Shown piece by piece: positions 7,888 through 19,100 of a DNA stretch of 64,000 bases. A program made the translations under genes and the position numbers. Numbering within the stretch: the stretch's first letter is position 1; each line of letters starts with the position of its first letter. The stretch comes from JAGOPY01 sp964619555 (GTDB lineage Bacteria > Bacteroidota > Bacteroidia > Bacteroidales > JAGOPY01), in NCBI GenBank assembly GCA_964619555.1, contig CAZUDV010000015.1, positions 47,838-111,837 of the forward strand, in the 5' to 3' direction. Under the pieces are notes generated by a model, which was not told the DNA's origin, did no database searches, and worked only from the letters and a program-made list of their open reading frames with translations.

Positions 7888-10693
7888 AATACTCACCATA
7901 CCGAAGGAGATCAGCGCTGAATACGGAAGGGATTATGCTTTCCTGCGAGCGGAGGGTTTGAAATACATTGAAAAGCTGGCCCATAAGCTTTGGACCGATT
8001 ACAATATCCACGATCCGGGAGTCACCATCCTGGAAATGCTCTGTTATGCCATTACCGACCTGGGATACCGGATATCTATGCCGGTTGAGGATTTGCTCGC
8101 CAGGCCGAAGGATAATCTGAAGCATATGCACGATCAATTCCTTTCGGCCATTCATGCCTTGCCATCCGCGCCGGTCAGCGCCGATGACTACCGGCAGCTT
8201 TTCGTGCGGATAGCCGGGGTCAGGAATGCCTGGGTACTGCCCTCGGAACGTTCGGTCGTGGCTAAATACCGGAACCTGGACATCGGGGGGGCACCGGAAT
8301 TGCATTATAAAAAGACCGGTGAAGCGGTGGATCCGAAAGAAGCCCTTGAATTCACCCTGAAAGGCCTGAACAATATCCTGCTGGATTTCGATGAATCGAA
8401 TCTCCTGACCCCGGAGGAAAAAAAACTGGATGAAGGCCCGCGGGAAATCCTGATCATGAAGAAGAAGGAGGATATTTCGCAACAGGTCCTGGAAGTTTAT
8501 CAAAGGTTCAGAAACCTATGCGAAGATGTCGATGCTGTCAGGGAAGTGCCGCTCCAGGGAGTGGTCATATGCGGGGATATCGATATTCTCCCCACTGCGG
8601 ACCCGGAACAGGTATGGGCACAGATCGTTTTCAATATCGATCAGTACCTGGCTCCCGATATTCCGTTTTATAACCTATTGGAAATGCAGGAGATGGGCAA
8701 GGCTACCGACGAGATCTTCGAAGGGCCCGTATTCAGCTTTAAGGAAGAATACCCTTACAAGACGCCCGGCAACCCGTTCGTTAAAAAGGGATTTATTTGT
8801 AAGGAAGATCTTTCCGGAAGTGAACTTCGAAAAGAAGTCAGGCTGAGCGACATCATCCGCATCATCATGGAAACGGAAGGTGTGAGACTCGTGAAGGAAA
8901 TAGCTTTCGGCCTTTGCAGCTGCGATGAAAAAGATATGTCAAACGTAAGGAAGGCCGTGGCCGGCGACAGATGGAACCTTTGCATCACGACAGGCCATAA
9001 GCCGGTGTTTTGCGTCGACAATTCGGTTTTGAACATCTGGAAGGATGTCCTGCCCATTGAACTTAAAATGAGCGAAGCCAAAGAAAAACTGGGGCTCCTC
9101 AGAAAGAACCGGGACATCCGGATGCAGGCCAAATTGACCACGGATATACCGATGCCGGAAGGAAAATACAGAAATACAGGCCATTACCACACGTTCCAGG
9201 ATCAGTTCCCGGAGACTTATGGTACCGGCAGATCCGGACTCCCTGAAAGTGCCTCTGTCGAACGAAAATCGCAGGCCAAACAGTTGAAAGCTTACCTGCT
9301 GTTCTTCGAGCAGGTTCTGGCGAACTATTTTGCGCAATTGAGCCACGTCAGTGTTCTCTTTTCTGCCGATACCAGTATAGCCAGGACCTATTTCGCCAAC
9401 GTCGTCGACGGGTTGAAAGGGGATACGGATTTACTGGACGATAAGTCTCAATGGATGCAAAATGTGGAGGCGATCTTCATGGAAACCGGCCTTGATCCTT
9501 ACATAAACCGCAAAAATCGGTTCCTGGACCATCTCCTGGCACGCTTTTCCGAACAATTCAGCGAATATGTCTTCCTGATGCACCGGCTCTATGCAGCTGA
9601 TGCGGATAAAACGATCATCCGCCACAAGGTGGGTTTCCTGAAAGATTATTACCATATGAGCACCTCCAGGGGTGGTGGCTTCGATTATTATAATCCGCTG
9701 ACATCCGCCGGACAGGAAGATAATGTAACCGGCATGGAAAAACGGATTTCCAGGTTACTGGGTTTCAACCATCACAAGAACAAGCCCCTGGTCGGATTAA
9801 ACTGCAGCGTCGATAAAACGGACAAGATCATCATGCCCGTGAATGGGGTCCCGACAGAGGTTCAACGCTACGGATGGAGCATCTCAATGAACGGCAGCAT
9901 TATCTTTGAAAGTACGGATAAGACTTTTCTTCGGAAGGCGGATGCTTATCAGGAAATGGGCCTGGCGAGCCTGCTGGGGTGTGAACGGGAATACTATAAG
10001 TTCGTCTTATCCCCTGACAATTTAAAGGTGACCTTCAACCTGGCGGATACCAAAGGCAATGTCCTGGCCGGGCACCCGTTTTCGTACGATGTGCTGACGG
10101 GTGAGGCGGAATCGGGGAGTTTTTCGAATGCCGAAACGAAGATTCAGGAGATCATAGGCTATATGCTCCATGATTTTCGGCTCGAAGGAATGCATGTGGT
10201 TGAGCACCTTCTTCTGCGACCGGATTTTAATATCCCCGCAGATAAGCATGATCTGTTTTTCCCCGTTTGCATCGAACCCGACGGTAGCCATTGCCGGCCG
10301 CTCGATCCGTATTCCTTCAGGGTGACGGTTGTGTTGCCGGGATACAGCATGCGACTCAGGAACAAGCATTTCAGACTGTTTGCCGAACGGTTGATCCGAA
10401 TGGAAACCCCGGCCCATGTATTGCCCCGCATCTGTTTTGTGAACGAGGAATACATGCAGAAATTCGAGGATGCATGGAATAAATGGCTGCAAGAAAAGAG
10501 AGAAGCGGCCGGACCTGCCGGACAGGTACCGGATGCAACTCTGAAATCCCTGATCTCCGTTATTGAAGAAATGTATTCGGTATATGAGGAGGGCAGACTG
10601 ACGGATTGTGATGATGACACGCCTGAAAAGAACCCTGTCGTTCTCGGAACAACGCGGCTGGGAACACTTGAGAGCGATTCCAGGCCCGAATAG
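7880..10693 (+). CDS. Second large baseplate wedge protein (Afp12-like)
   Basis: A 937-residue protein. Residues ~25-60 contain WTDYNIHDPGVTILEMLCY, the gp6/baseplate-J N-terminal motif seen in Afp11/Afp12-type proteins. The rest shows no domain I can name, apart from a helical stretch around residues 460-570 and a Lys/Glu-rich C-terminus. Afp12 homologues complete the wedge ring with the J protein. Two starts are possible, 7868 and 7880. The later one is preferred because AGATGAGG lies at a ribosome-binding distance and its ATG sits right at the end of the upstream gene (TGA 7885-7887). The role is well supported by motif and gene order; details are inferred. Confidence 0.8.
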   Translation: MNEILTIPKEISAEYGRDYAFLRAEGLKYIEKLAHKLWTDYNIHDPGVTILEMLCYAITDLGYRISMPVEDLLARPKDNLKHMHDQFLSAIHALPSAPVSADDYRQLFVRIAGVRNAWVLPSERSVVAKYRNLDIGGAPELHYKKTGEAVDPKEALEFTLKGLNNILLDFDESNLLTPEEKKLDEGPREILIMKKKEDISQQVLEVYQRFRNLCEDVDAVREVPLQGVVICGDIDILPTADPEQVWAQIVFNIDQYLAPDIPFYNLLEMQEMGKATDEIFEGPVFSFKEEYPYKTPGNPFVKKGFICKEDLSGSELRKEVRLSDIIRIIMETEGVRLVKEIAFGLCSCDEKDMSNVRKAVAGDRWNLCITTGHKPVFCVDNSVLNIWKDVLPIELKMSEAKEKLGLLRKNRDIRMQAKLTTDIPMPEGKYRNTGHYHTFQDQFPETYGTGRSGLPESASVERKSQAKQLKAYLLFFEQVLANYFAQLSHVSVLFSADTSIARTYFANVVDGLKGDTDLLDDKSQWMQNVEAIFMETGLDPYINRKNRFLDHLLARFSEQFSEYVFLMHRLYAADADKTIIRHKVGFLKDYYHMSTSRGGGFDYYNPLTSAGQEDNVTGMEKRISRLLGFNHHKNKPLVGLNCSVDKTDKIIMPVNGVPTEVQRYGWSISMNGSIIFESTDKTFLRKADAYQEMGLASLLGCEREYYKFVLSPDNLKVTFNLADTKGNVLAGHPFSYDVLTGEAESGSFSNAETKIQEIIGYMLHDFRLEGMHVVEHLLLRPDFNIPADKHDLFFPVCIEPDGSHCRPLDPYSFRVTVVLPGYSMRLRNKHFRLFAERLIRMETPAHVLPRICFVNEEYMQKFEDAWNKWLQEKREAAGPAGQVPDATLKSLISVIEEMYSVYEEGRLTDCDDDTPEKNPVVLGTTRLGTLESDSRPE

Positions 10694-10732
10694 TTTTACA
10701 GAGTAAATATCCAGATTAAAAACGTACGAAAT

Positions 10733-13700
10733 ATGGCAACCAAACAGGAACTTCAACTCGAGATACTTAACCCGGAATACAGCCGGTTTGTCAAAGACCA
10801 GGTGCTCACGGAAGTGCAGCTCAACGAAATCATCGATTTCTTTGAAGACCAGCACAGGCTTACCCGCACCTGCCTGATCGGTACCGGGATCGTTTGCGGA
10901 TTGCATATGAACCGGAAGGGTAATGTCATTATCCTGGATCATGGAGCTGCCATAACAACGGACGGGGACATTATAAAGTTCGGTACCACCCGGTTCGAGT
11001 ACTTTACGCAGTACACGCCGCCCGAAAACAGCCATTATGATCCGTTTTATTATGAATCAGGCGGCAAGGAAAAGATGGTCAGTCTTTATGAGCTCATTAC
11101 GGAAGAAGTCAAGGAAAAACTGACCATATCGGATATTAAGCCCCTTTCGGAACTGGACGGTACCATCAAGGATTGGGTCGCATTGATTTATCTAGAGTAT
11201 TTCCTGAAAGATCCTGAAAAATGCACCCCGACGAATTGTGATAACCTTGGGATGAGGCAGGTAGCCCGTCCAAAGGTCATAATATTGTCGAAAGATGATA
11301 TGGATAAAGTGATCCATAAGGATGAGGATGAACAAATCGGGGATGATATTTATCTAAAGTACAAAGACGCCTATGACAGGTATTTCACGTTTCCTCCCTT
11401 AAAAGCCAAAAGGGTGATCCTTAACCGGTATAACACGATAAAAAGCAATACCCTGGCAGGTGCTTATTTCAATGCCACTAAAGACGGCGCTGCAGTTTTG
11501 GCCGAAGCTGTTACAGACCTGTATGAAGCTTTCCGGTTCCTGATCGATAAGGATAATTCGTTGGATATCAAATTATTGACAGATAAGTTGATTTCCTCCC
11601 TGACGAAACCATCGGTCCTGTTGCATGCCCAGTATACCTATGATTTTTATAAAGACATTATCCAGGCTTACAATGAGCTGAGGGAACTACTCTATAACCT
11701 TGCATTTGAATGTTGTCCGAATATTTATGCCTTCCCGAAACATATCATGCTGGGTGCGCCCAATATCCTGCACGGACAACAGCAGGCTGAGTACCGGCAT
11801 CAGTTTTATCCATCGCCGGCTGTTACTCAAAATAAAAAGAAAGCCGCCCGGGCGATCAGTATGCTGGAGCGACTACGGCTGCTTATTGAATCCTTCGATC
11901 CCCAACCGGCCGGTGGCATTCGCATCACCCCATCCAGGGATTACGACAGAATGCTGGATGAAAGGGCCATACCATTCTATTACAATAAGATCCGTCCTCT
12001 GTCAAAGGTCTGGAGTTATCCCAGGGCCCGGAAAGGACTTGAAAAACAGAATCTGTCCTACCACGCAGATCAATATGAGCAGCCTGTTCCTGAGGAGGTG
12101 CTTCAGCCATTGGACTATGATATTGACGGGCATGATTTCTTCCGGATTGAAGGCCATATCGGCAAAGATTTTAAAACTGTCTTAAAGCAGCTCGACAGCC
12201 TGAAAGTATCCAAAGGCGTTCCAATGGACGTAGTGGCCGTGAGGCTGGGCGATGTCAGGTTGTCTGATATCGATCTCGGGGATTTCGAATGTCATTTTGA
12301 GGATTTGAATACCATGCTCCGGGCATTCCAGGTGGAAATGAACTGCCTCCTGGCCGACGGAACCGCATTTTTCTCCGGGTTTACGCCCAGGAAGGAACTT
12401 CCCCATATCAACCTGCAGCGCTATGTGGCCGGAGAAGGCCAGCCGAAATGGATTATCCATTCAGACCTGCTGAAAAGCACCCTAAAGGCTAACCTCTTTG
12501 AAGGCGGCATTTTTACGCGTGAAGCCACCTTAAGCCGGGGCAGGCGGGAGATCCTGACCGGTGCCGGGATCGGATCTGTTGCCGGAGCCGGCAGGGGAAC
12601 CGCGGCTGGTGCTACCGGGGAAACCCCGGCAGTGGATACGGGTAGGTTTTCAGCCGTCGAAAAGGATGATATCCTGTCAGGCCTGAAGAAAACCGATTCC
12701 GTTTTTGCCATCTGCGATCCTTTTGTACGGCCTGTATTTACCGGTGATCGCATCGTGAAGACCCGGATCGACCTTAATCCGGAAACTTTCGGTAAATATT
12801 ATCTCAAAGCCCTTGAGGGCGATGTGTCATCGGTGGATGATTTCATGGAAAAGGCCCGTTTGGCTGCCAGTGAGGATCCGGACCTGAATAAGCTGGATGA
12901 AGATGAAAAATATGTGGCTTTTGAATACCCGATGCAGATCATCGGTCATCTCAATTATATCCAGCGTTACGTTCCGGCATACCTGGGTGATATCAGCGAA
13001 AAAATGATCACCGATTACCGGGGATTTTCGCAGGCTTTCTGCAAGCGGCTCAAAGTGATGCACACCCGCCTGGAAAGGTATTTCAGGACTGGCAACTACA
13101 TCGCCAAAGGATATGAGAACAGGTATATCAACATGCTCGACAACCTGGAAAAGATCTGCTGCGGAAATGAAAAACTGGAGGTCATCCTGAGGGAGATCGA
13201 AAAGCGCAAAGCTGAAATTCTGAAGAACCTTTCTTTCAGCCGGTTTTCGCAGCAGCATCCCGGACTGGAGCATAAGGCCGGGGTTCATCGCGGCGGAACT
13301 TTCGTCATCGTCTATGCCGGCAGCGGCAGGACCAGGGACCCCAGGACGGCCCTGAAAGAGATTCTCGAAGCGAGAAGAACGGCAGGCTCTGACAGGTTGA
13401 CAGATTCCCTGGCTGAAGGACTGGAATACCGCGATGCGGAAACCTTTGCATATTTTGTGGCGAGCAATGAAGTTGTCCTGGATAAAGAAGCCGAACTCTC
13501 AAAATTCCTCGCTTTCCAGAAAGTGCCTGAGGGGACGGTGTTCTCCGAACGTATGATCCGGGAAGTCAATGATCAGATCGACGGTATCCGGAAGGTCATT
13601 TGCCGGGATTTGAACCAGCCGGAGCAGGATATCGTTATTGCTGACTTTTGCCTGCCTTACCTGTGTTGTTCGGAATGCCCGCCCGTCGCATTCATCATCC

Positions 13701-14794
13701 AGAAGGACCAGAAGCAACTGGCATTGCCGGTCGACAGCATTTGTTCCGGCAGGGAACCCATACCCTTCAGCGCTTATACGCCCAAAGGAGCCATCATTAC
13801 TTCGCCCGAAGCACCCGAATCCGTCATTCCGGGTGATAATCCCATGTTCGATCCTCGAAAGGTGCCTGAAAATCAGATCGGCAAAACGATTACATTCCTT
13901 CTTGACGGGGAAACGACCGATTGCGCCATTGTAGTGAAATCAGCTGTATCCATTCTGACGGAAAGCAAAGTTTCAGATTCCGGCAGGGATGAGTTCACGG
14001 TGGAATACATGAACAAAACGGATGAATCGGTTTCCGGACAAAATATCTACGTCTGGAAATTCAATGATGGGACGGCTGATGAAATTGTCACCGGTACCGC
14101 TTCTTTCAACCGTAAATACAGCAAACGCAAACTGGCATCGCAGAATATAGCTTCCATTGCCGTAACCATAGCTATCCAGAATGATCCTTGCGAATCCGTG
14201 GGTACTTTGACTGTCCCAGTTCCCGCAGCAGGAGAGCAACCGGATGCATGTCTGTCGGAAGTGGTGGCATTGGTCGAAAAAATGAGCAAGGAACTGGCCA
14301 ATCCAAAAATGGTCAGGAGAATCCGGGAAATGGACCATCCCCAACTGCTGGAGATATACAGTGGCACGGTTAAGATATTTGATGCCGCTCATGAAATGAT
14401 CTTTAGCAATGATCCCAGGATTAAAGCCAGGCTCATGCTGAGGATCCACGAATCGCTGAAACAGATCTATGAGGTCCAGTTAATAAGGACAAATCCTGAT
14501 GTGGCAAGGATCCTGGAGATCCTGATCCGGAAACTGCTGATGCTGATGCTGATGCTGGTATTCTGCGATGCTGAAATAGATCCGAAAGTCAGGGAGATAC
14601 TGGGCATGCAGACCAGCCTGTTCCAGGAAATGAACCGAATATTGCTGAAGAAATTCCCGGAACTTGACCTTGCCAATGAACTTGAATTGCAGGTGCAGGA
14701 TTTTGCCCGGAATTACAAATCGCAGGATCCGAATGTGATGGGCATGATTAAACTGCTCATCACCGGCCTGAAGAACTTCCCTGAAACACGATGA
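10733..14794 (+). CDS. 1353-residue eCIS-linked protein of unknown function with PKD-like domain
   Basis: I do not recognise a characterised homologue. Residues ~15-75 contain a motif (VLTEVQLNEIIDFFEDQHRL followed by GTGIVCGLHM and DHGAAITTDGDII) that resembles modules in other phage-tail-like loci. A Gly/Ala-rich linker lies at ~609-640. A cysteine cluster CCSEC sits at ~977-981. A PKD/Ig-like stretch (IYVWKFNDGTADEIVTG) is near 1105-1125, and the C-terminal ~200 residues are helical with an LLMLMLMLVF segment. There is no signal peptide. It lies between the baseplate and tape-measure genes and overlaps the latter by 4 bp (ATGA), so it should belong to the particle. That slot holds the tail fibre in Afp, but no fibre-like repeats are visible. 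Confidence 0.6.
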   Translation: MATKQELQLEILNPEYSRFVKDQVLTEVQLNEIIDFFEDQHRLTRTCLIGTGIVCGLHMNRKGNVIILDHGAAITTDGDIIKFGTTRFEYFTQYTPPENSHYDPFYYESGGKEKMVSLYELITEEVKEKLTISDIKPLSELDGTIKDWVALIYLEYFLKDPEKCTPTNCDNLGMRQVARPKVIILSKDDMDKVIHKDEDEQIGDDIYLKYKDAYDRYFTFPPLKAKRVILNRYNTIKSNTLAGAYFNATKDGAAVLAEAVTDLYEAFRFLIDKDNSLDIKLLTDKLISSLTKPSVLLHAQYTYDFYKDIIQAYNELRELLYNLAFECCPNIYAFPKHIMLGAPNILHGQQQAEYRHQFYPSPAVTQNKKKAARAISMLERLRLLIESFDPQPAGGIRITPSRDYDRMLDERAIPFYYNKIRPLSKVWSYPRARKGLEKQNLSYHADQYEQPVPEEVLQPLDYDIDGHDFFRIEGHIGKDFKTVLKQLDSLKVSKGVPMDVVAVRLGDVRLSDIDLGDFECHFEDLNTMLRAFQVEMNCLLADGTAFFSGFTPRKELPHINLQRYVAGEGQPKWIIHSDLLKSTLKANLFEGGIFTREATLSRGRREILTGAGIGSVAGAGRGTAAGATGETPAVDTGRFSAVEKDDILSGLKKTDSVFAICDPFVRPVFTGDRIVKTRIDLNPETFGKYYLKALEGDVSSVDDFMEKARLAASEDPDLNKLDEDEKYVAFEYPMQIIGHLNYIQRYVPAYLGDISEKMITDYRGFSQAFCKRLKVMHTRLERYFRTGNYIAKGYENRYINMLDNLEKICCGNEKLEVILREIEKRKAEILKNLSFSRFSQQHPGLEHKAGVHRGGTFVIVYAGSGRTRDPRTALKEILEARRTAGSDRLTDSLAEGLEYRDAETFAYFVASNEVVLDKEAELSKFLAFQKVPEGTVFSERMIREVNDQIDGIRKVICRDLNQPEQDIVIADFCLPYLCCSECPPVAFIIQKDQKQLALPVDSICSGREPIPFSAYTPKGAIITSPEAPESVIPGDNPMFDPRKVPENQIGKTITFLLDGETTDCAIVVKSAVSILTESKVSDSGRDEFTVEYMNKTDESVSGQNIYVWKFNDGTADEIVTGTASFNRKYSKRKLASQNIASIAVTIAIQNDPCESVGTLTVPVPAAGEQPDACLSEVVALVEKMSKELANPKMVRRIREMDHPQLLEIYSGTVKIFDAAHEMIFSNDPRIKARLMLRIHESLKQIYEVQLIRTNPDVARILEILIRKLLMLMLMLVFCDAEIDPKVREILGMQTSLFQEMNRILLKKFPELDLANELELQVQDFARNYKSQDPNVMGMIKLLITGLKNFPETR

Positions 14795-16179
14795 GCCGGT
14801 CGACCCATATCATTCACCGTGTGAACCTGGATATCGAGGCGCCCGATGTGCGGACAGCCAGGGAACTGCAAGACGGAGCAGCCTCCCTGTTCTACAACGA
14901 TATCCTTCCCCGCCTGGAGAAGTGGCTCGACAGCCTGGTGCCTGAAGACCAGTATGTACGCATTGAAAACATCGATCTGGAACTGGATAGGATGGACCGT
15001 TTCCAATTTGATAACCTGTTTTCAGAGACAACCTTTCTGGCTATACAGGCAGAGATTGAGAGCATTTTTGGCCCGTCAAAGGATGCTCAAGGTCATGATT
15101 TCACTGAAATATCGGGTGCAGATCATCTCTTCCAGGAGTTCACAGCCTTTCTGGAATCCGGACGGTTTCCCTGGTGGAGTACCCGGGACTGTTTCACAAC
15201 GAAAGATGAAAAGGCCTTCATCGTTTACCTCAGGTCGGATCATTCGCATGTCAGCCGGCTCGCCGGGTTCCTCAGGACAAATCCCGGCGCCATCAGCCGG
15301 CTCATTCTTCAGTTTCCTGCCCGGTTTGCCATGCAGATCCTGAGTACCATCCTGCAGGGAAGAATCGATCTGAAAGAAGATGATATCGTACAGGTTATCA
15401 GTCAGTTGATAAAGAGATTTCATAAGGATGAAAAGACGGCAGCCGGCTATCACCGGCAACAGACAACAGCGTTTCTCACGAAAATTTTCAAACATGTCCT
15501 TTCATTCGACGTGCACCTGGCCCAGAATGTGTTCTCGGATATCTTCCTGGAATTGAAAACGGAAATGAGAACCGGACCGGATGAAGCCTTAAAACATGGC
15601 ACAACGGGAGAAAGCCTTAGTCTGCGGAAGTTGAAAGAGGAAGAAATGGTAATTTCTGATAAAACCGAAGGGGAGGACGGCATTTATGTCACCAATGCCG
15701 GTTTGATTCTGCTGCATCCATTCCTGGAATATTTCTTCAGGGATTTTGACCTGTTTACAGATAGTCAGTTTAAAAACGATGACTGCCGGGTCCTTGCTGC
15801 GCACCTGCTCCACTTCCTGGCTGCAGGCGAGGAGAATGGGATGGAACCAGGAATGGTCATGGAGAAGTATCTGGCTGGTCTTGACCTTGATATGCCCATT
15901 GACCGCTATGTGAATTTGACGGATGAGATGAAAAAGGAATCCGTATACCTGCTCAGGGCTGCAATCGGGCATTGGAAGGCCCTGAAAAGTACATCTCCGG
16001 ACGGTCTGAGGGAAGGGTTCCTGCAACGTGACGGGAAGCTGATCCGGAGTGAATTTCAGCACCGGCTCATCATTGAAAACAGGGCGCACGACGTGCTGCT
16101 TTCCTACCTGCCGTGGGGCTATGGAATTGTCAAACTTCCCTGGCTTTCAAAACCATTGTTTGTCGAATGGAACACCTAG
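14791..16179 (+). CDS. Contractile injection system tape measure protein (Afp14-like)
   Basis: A 462-residue protein whose start (STHIIHRVNLDIEAPD, then ARELQDGAASLF and ILPRLEKWLDSLV) matches the CIS tape-measure family of Bacteroidota. A second conserved block, VTNAGLILLHPFLEYFF, is at ~295-312, and the family end WGYGIVKLPWLSKPLFVEW closes the protein. Tape-measure proteins set tube length and occupy the tube lumen before firing. At 462 residues it would predict a short to medium particle if length scales as in phages; that scaling is an inference. It overlaps the upstream gene by 4 bp. Confidence 0.85.
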   Translation: MSRSTHIIHRVNLDIEAPDVRTARELQDGAASLFYNDILPRLEKWLDSLVPEDQYVRIENIDLELDRMDRFQFDNLFSETTFLAIQAEIESIFGPSKDAQGHDFTEISGADHLFQEFTAFLESGRFPWWSTRDCFTTKDEKAFIVYLRSDHSHVSRLAGFLRTNPGAISRLILQFPARFAMQILSTILQGRIDLKEDDIVQVISQLIKRFHKDEKTAAGYHRQQTTAFLTKIFKHVLSFDVHLAQNVFSDIFLELKTEMRTGPDEALKHGTTGESLSLRKLKEEEMVISDKTEGEDGIYVTNAGLILLHPFLEYFFRDFDLFTDSQFKNDDCRVLAAHLLHFLAAGEENGMEPGMVMEKYLAGLDLDMPIDRYVNLTDEMKKESVYLLRAAIGHWKALKSTSPDGLREGFLQRDGKLIRSEFQHRLIIENRAHDVLLSYLPWGYGIVKLPWLSKPLFVEWNT

Positions 16180-16197
16180 ATCCCTAATGATCATACC

Positions 16198-19100
16198 ATG
16201 AAAGAAACTGGTAAGAAACCTCCGGCCAATACGGTACAGCCAAAAGAGCAATTGGCTGCAAAAAACCAGTTTTTTTCTCCGGCAGGGAATTCCTTTTTTC
16301 TGTCGAAACCTTTACAGGCGAAGCTTAACATAGGACAAAAGGACGATAAATACGAGCAGGAAGCGGATGCGGTAGCGGATCAGGTGGTTCAGAAATCAGG
16401 TGAATCAAGCGTTCAGCGAATGTACCGGGAGGTGGATGAGGGCGATAAGGTCTTTCGAAGCGAACATGACCTGCCGTCCGGGATGAACAAAGGCGAGGCC
16501 ATAGTGGCCATTGCCAGGTCAAAGCTTGGCAAAGTCAAGGCCAAACAGCCGGCCGGCAGTGATGGCGGCAAGCAGCTCCGCTACGGCCATGATGTGTTGC
16601 TGGAGATCTTTCACCTCAGCGCGCCGGATGTTTGGAGCGATGACGTCATCCGGTACCTGGGTCCCGGACTGCCTTCCTGGTGCGGGATCTTCGCCACATA
16701 TTGCATCAAGAAAGCCGGGATCAACATCGGCAACTGGCAGATGGGTATGGGAGTGAGTGCATACGGAATGCTTAAACCTACCGAAAATCCCCAGCCCGGG
16801 GATATCGGCTACATCGATCAGCCCAATCAGCACCATTGCATTGTGTCGAAAGTGGATGGGGATACCATTGAAAGCATTGACGGAAACAGTGGTCTGTTCA
16901 GCGAGATCATCGAGAATAAAAGGCCGCGCAAGGCTTATACCGGTTTTTTCACAGCTCTTCACCAGGCCGGAAATCCAAATGTTCAAAAGAAAGACAAAAA
17001 CGAGAACGGCGGGGAGGATTCGGCTGTCCTGGAAGACCGGCTTCAGGCGTCAAAGGGGCAGGGTGCCTCCATGGATGACAGGACCCGCGCAGAGATGGAG
17101 GACAGCATTGGCGCTGATTTCAGCGGTGTCAGGCTCCATACAGGCAGCGAGGCGGCTCAGATGAGCAATGAATTGAATGCCCAGGCTTTCACGCACGGTA
17201 AAGATATTTATTTCAACGAGGGGAAGTTCAATCCGGATACCTCTGCCGGAAAACATCTTCTGGCCCATGAACTGACACATACCGTGCAACAGAATGAAGA
17301 GATCAGGAACCAGTTGCAAAGGGCGCCCAATCCTCCGGCTTCCGATAAAAAGTCAAAGATAGATTTTGATAACAGCACCATCTTCATTGAAAAACTCTAC
17401 CTTCCAAAACTAAAAAGCAGGAATAAATCAGTAATCGGTTCTACGGCTACCAGGAAGAAAGGCTATAAGCGCGAGGATTCTTACGTGGCAAGCGCTGCCA
17501 GCTCTGATAAGGCCCAGGATGAGGTATGGAAAAGCTATGTCGAGCCTAAAGTGAAGACCCAGGTAGAAAAAATCACAAAAAAAGCGGCGGATCAAAAGGC
17601 TTTCGATTCATCCTCAAATTCATATTACCTGGTCTGGGGCTCTATAAAGCTGATCGGTTCAAAGGAAACCATTGTCAAAAATTCCCTGGTACCGCTCTGG
17701 AACAAGCATGGCAAGGCTTCCGCATACGATGTCGACCATATCAAGGAGCTTCAGCTCGGTGGTGCCAACTACATAGATAATATGGAGCTCCTGAATTTCT
17801 CAGCCAACAGGGCCTCCGGAGCAGCTGTCAAAAATACCATCGAACGGCAGGTCAATGAATTTCTGATCTCGGATGATGCTAAAAAACAGGCTTCCGACAA
17901 GAATGCAAAACTTCCGGGGATCAAGCAAGCCAAAGAGAAATTCGACATCACTTTCAATACCATTCTTTACGATGATGCCAAATCCAATTTCGGTAAAGGC
18001 GGATGGGGAGATGATTTTTGGTCTAAAAAGGACATCGGCGATGATTTCGACCATTTGAAGAACTTCAAGCCGATGAATACCAAGCAGATCGCTGCTGCAA
18101 AGGGCACCAAGGACGATCCGGTGGTTTACACTTCCGAAGCAGGCGGAACGGGGCTTAAAAAGAAGGACCTCGAGGCCATGAAAGGGGTGACCGTCACGAA
18201 ATTCAATTTTCCTGAAGTTCCCGCAGGCGATTTGGCCGGCAATATTGAACTGAGCATTAAACCGCCTTCCGTAGTAAATGGTGATATTAAGGTACCTGTC
18301 CCGGTCTATAAAATGGAAGGTGTGGTATTCGGCGGGCATATGCCAAGACGAGGTTCGAAAAAAGGGGAGGGAGGACTGGAAAAGATCCTCAGCAAGCTGG
18401 AGATCAACGGACTGAGCCCTGCAACAGTCGATACGGCCGACATCGTTCCGGGCACCGGGCTGGTGGTCAGGGGACGAATCCATCCGACTCTGGAGATTAT
18501 CAAGGGTTTCGACCTGGACTTCTTTATAGAGGGCGATCATTTCGGTATCAGCAAAACCATTACAGCCGGTGATATCAAAGTACCGCCACCCTTTAAGATC
18601 AATGGGGCCTTTCTGACCATCGGCGCGGGTACACGGGGCGTGTTCGTCGAAGGGGACGTCCTGTTCGAGATAAGTAAGCTCGGAACCGGCAAGATCTCCG
18701 GCCTGGGCAGAAGCGACGGTAATTTTGGCATAAAGGGGAAATTCGATTTCGATCCGAAGTTGTTTAAAAGGGGCGCTGCCAGCATCGAGGTCGGTTACAA
18801 CAATAAAGATGGCTGGTCGGCTAAAGGGGAGCTCCAGATCGCAAGGGGGACGGTGAAAGGCATCAACTCGGCAAAGATCACGGTCGGCTATGCCAACAAC
18901 ACCATCGAAGCATCCGGAACGGCTGAAGTGGCCCTGAAGGGTGTCAGGGAGGTGACCCTCAGGATCAAATTTGCGGAAGAAACGTCGGAAATAGAAGGGG
19001 GCATCAAGGTAGATAAACTGCCCGGGATAAAGGAAGGTGAAGGTACCCTGAAAGTCGTCAAAAAAGGCGATGAATATGATTTCAGCGGCAAAGGCAAGAT

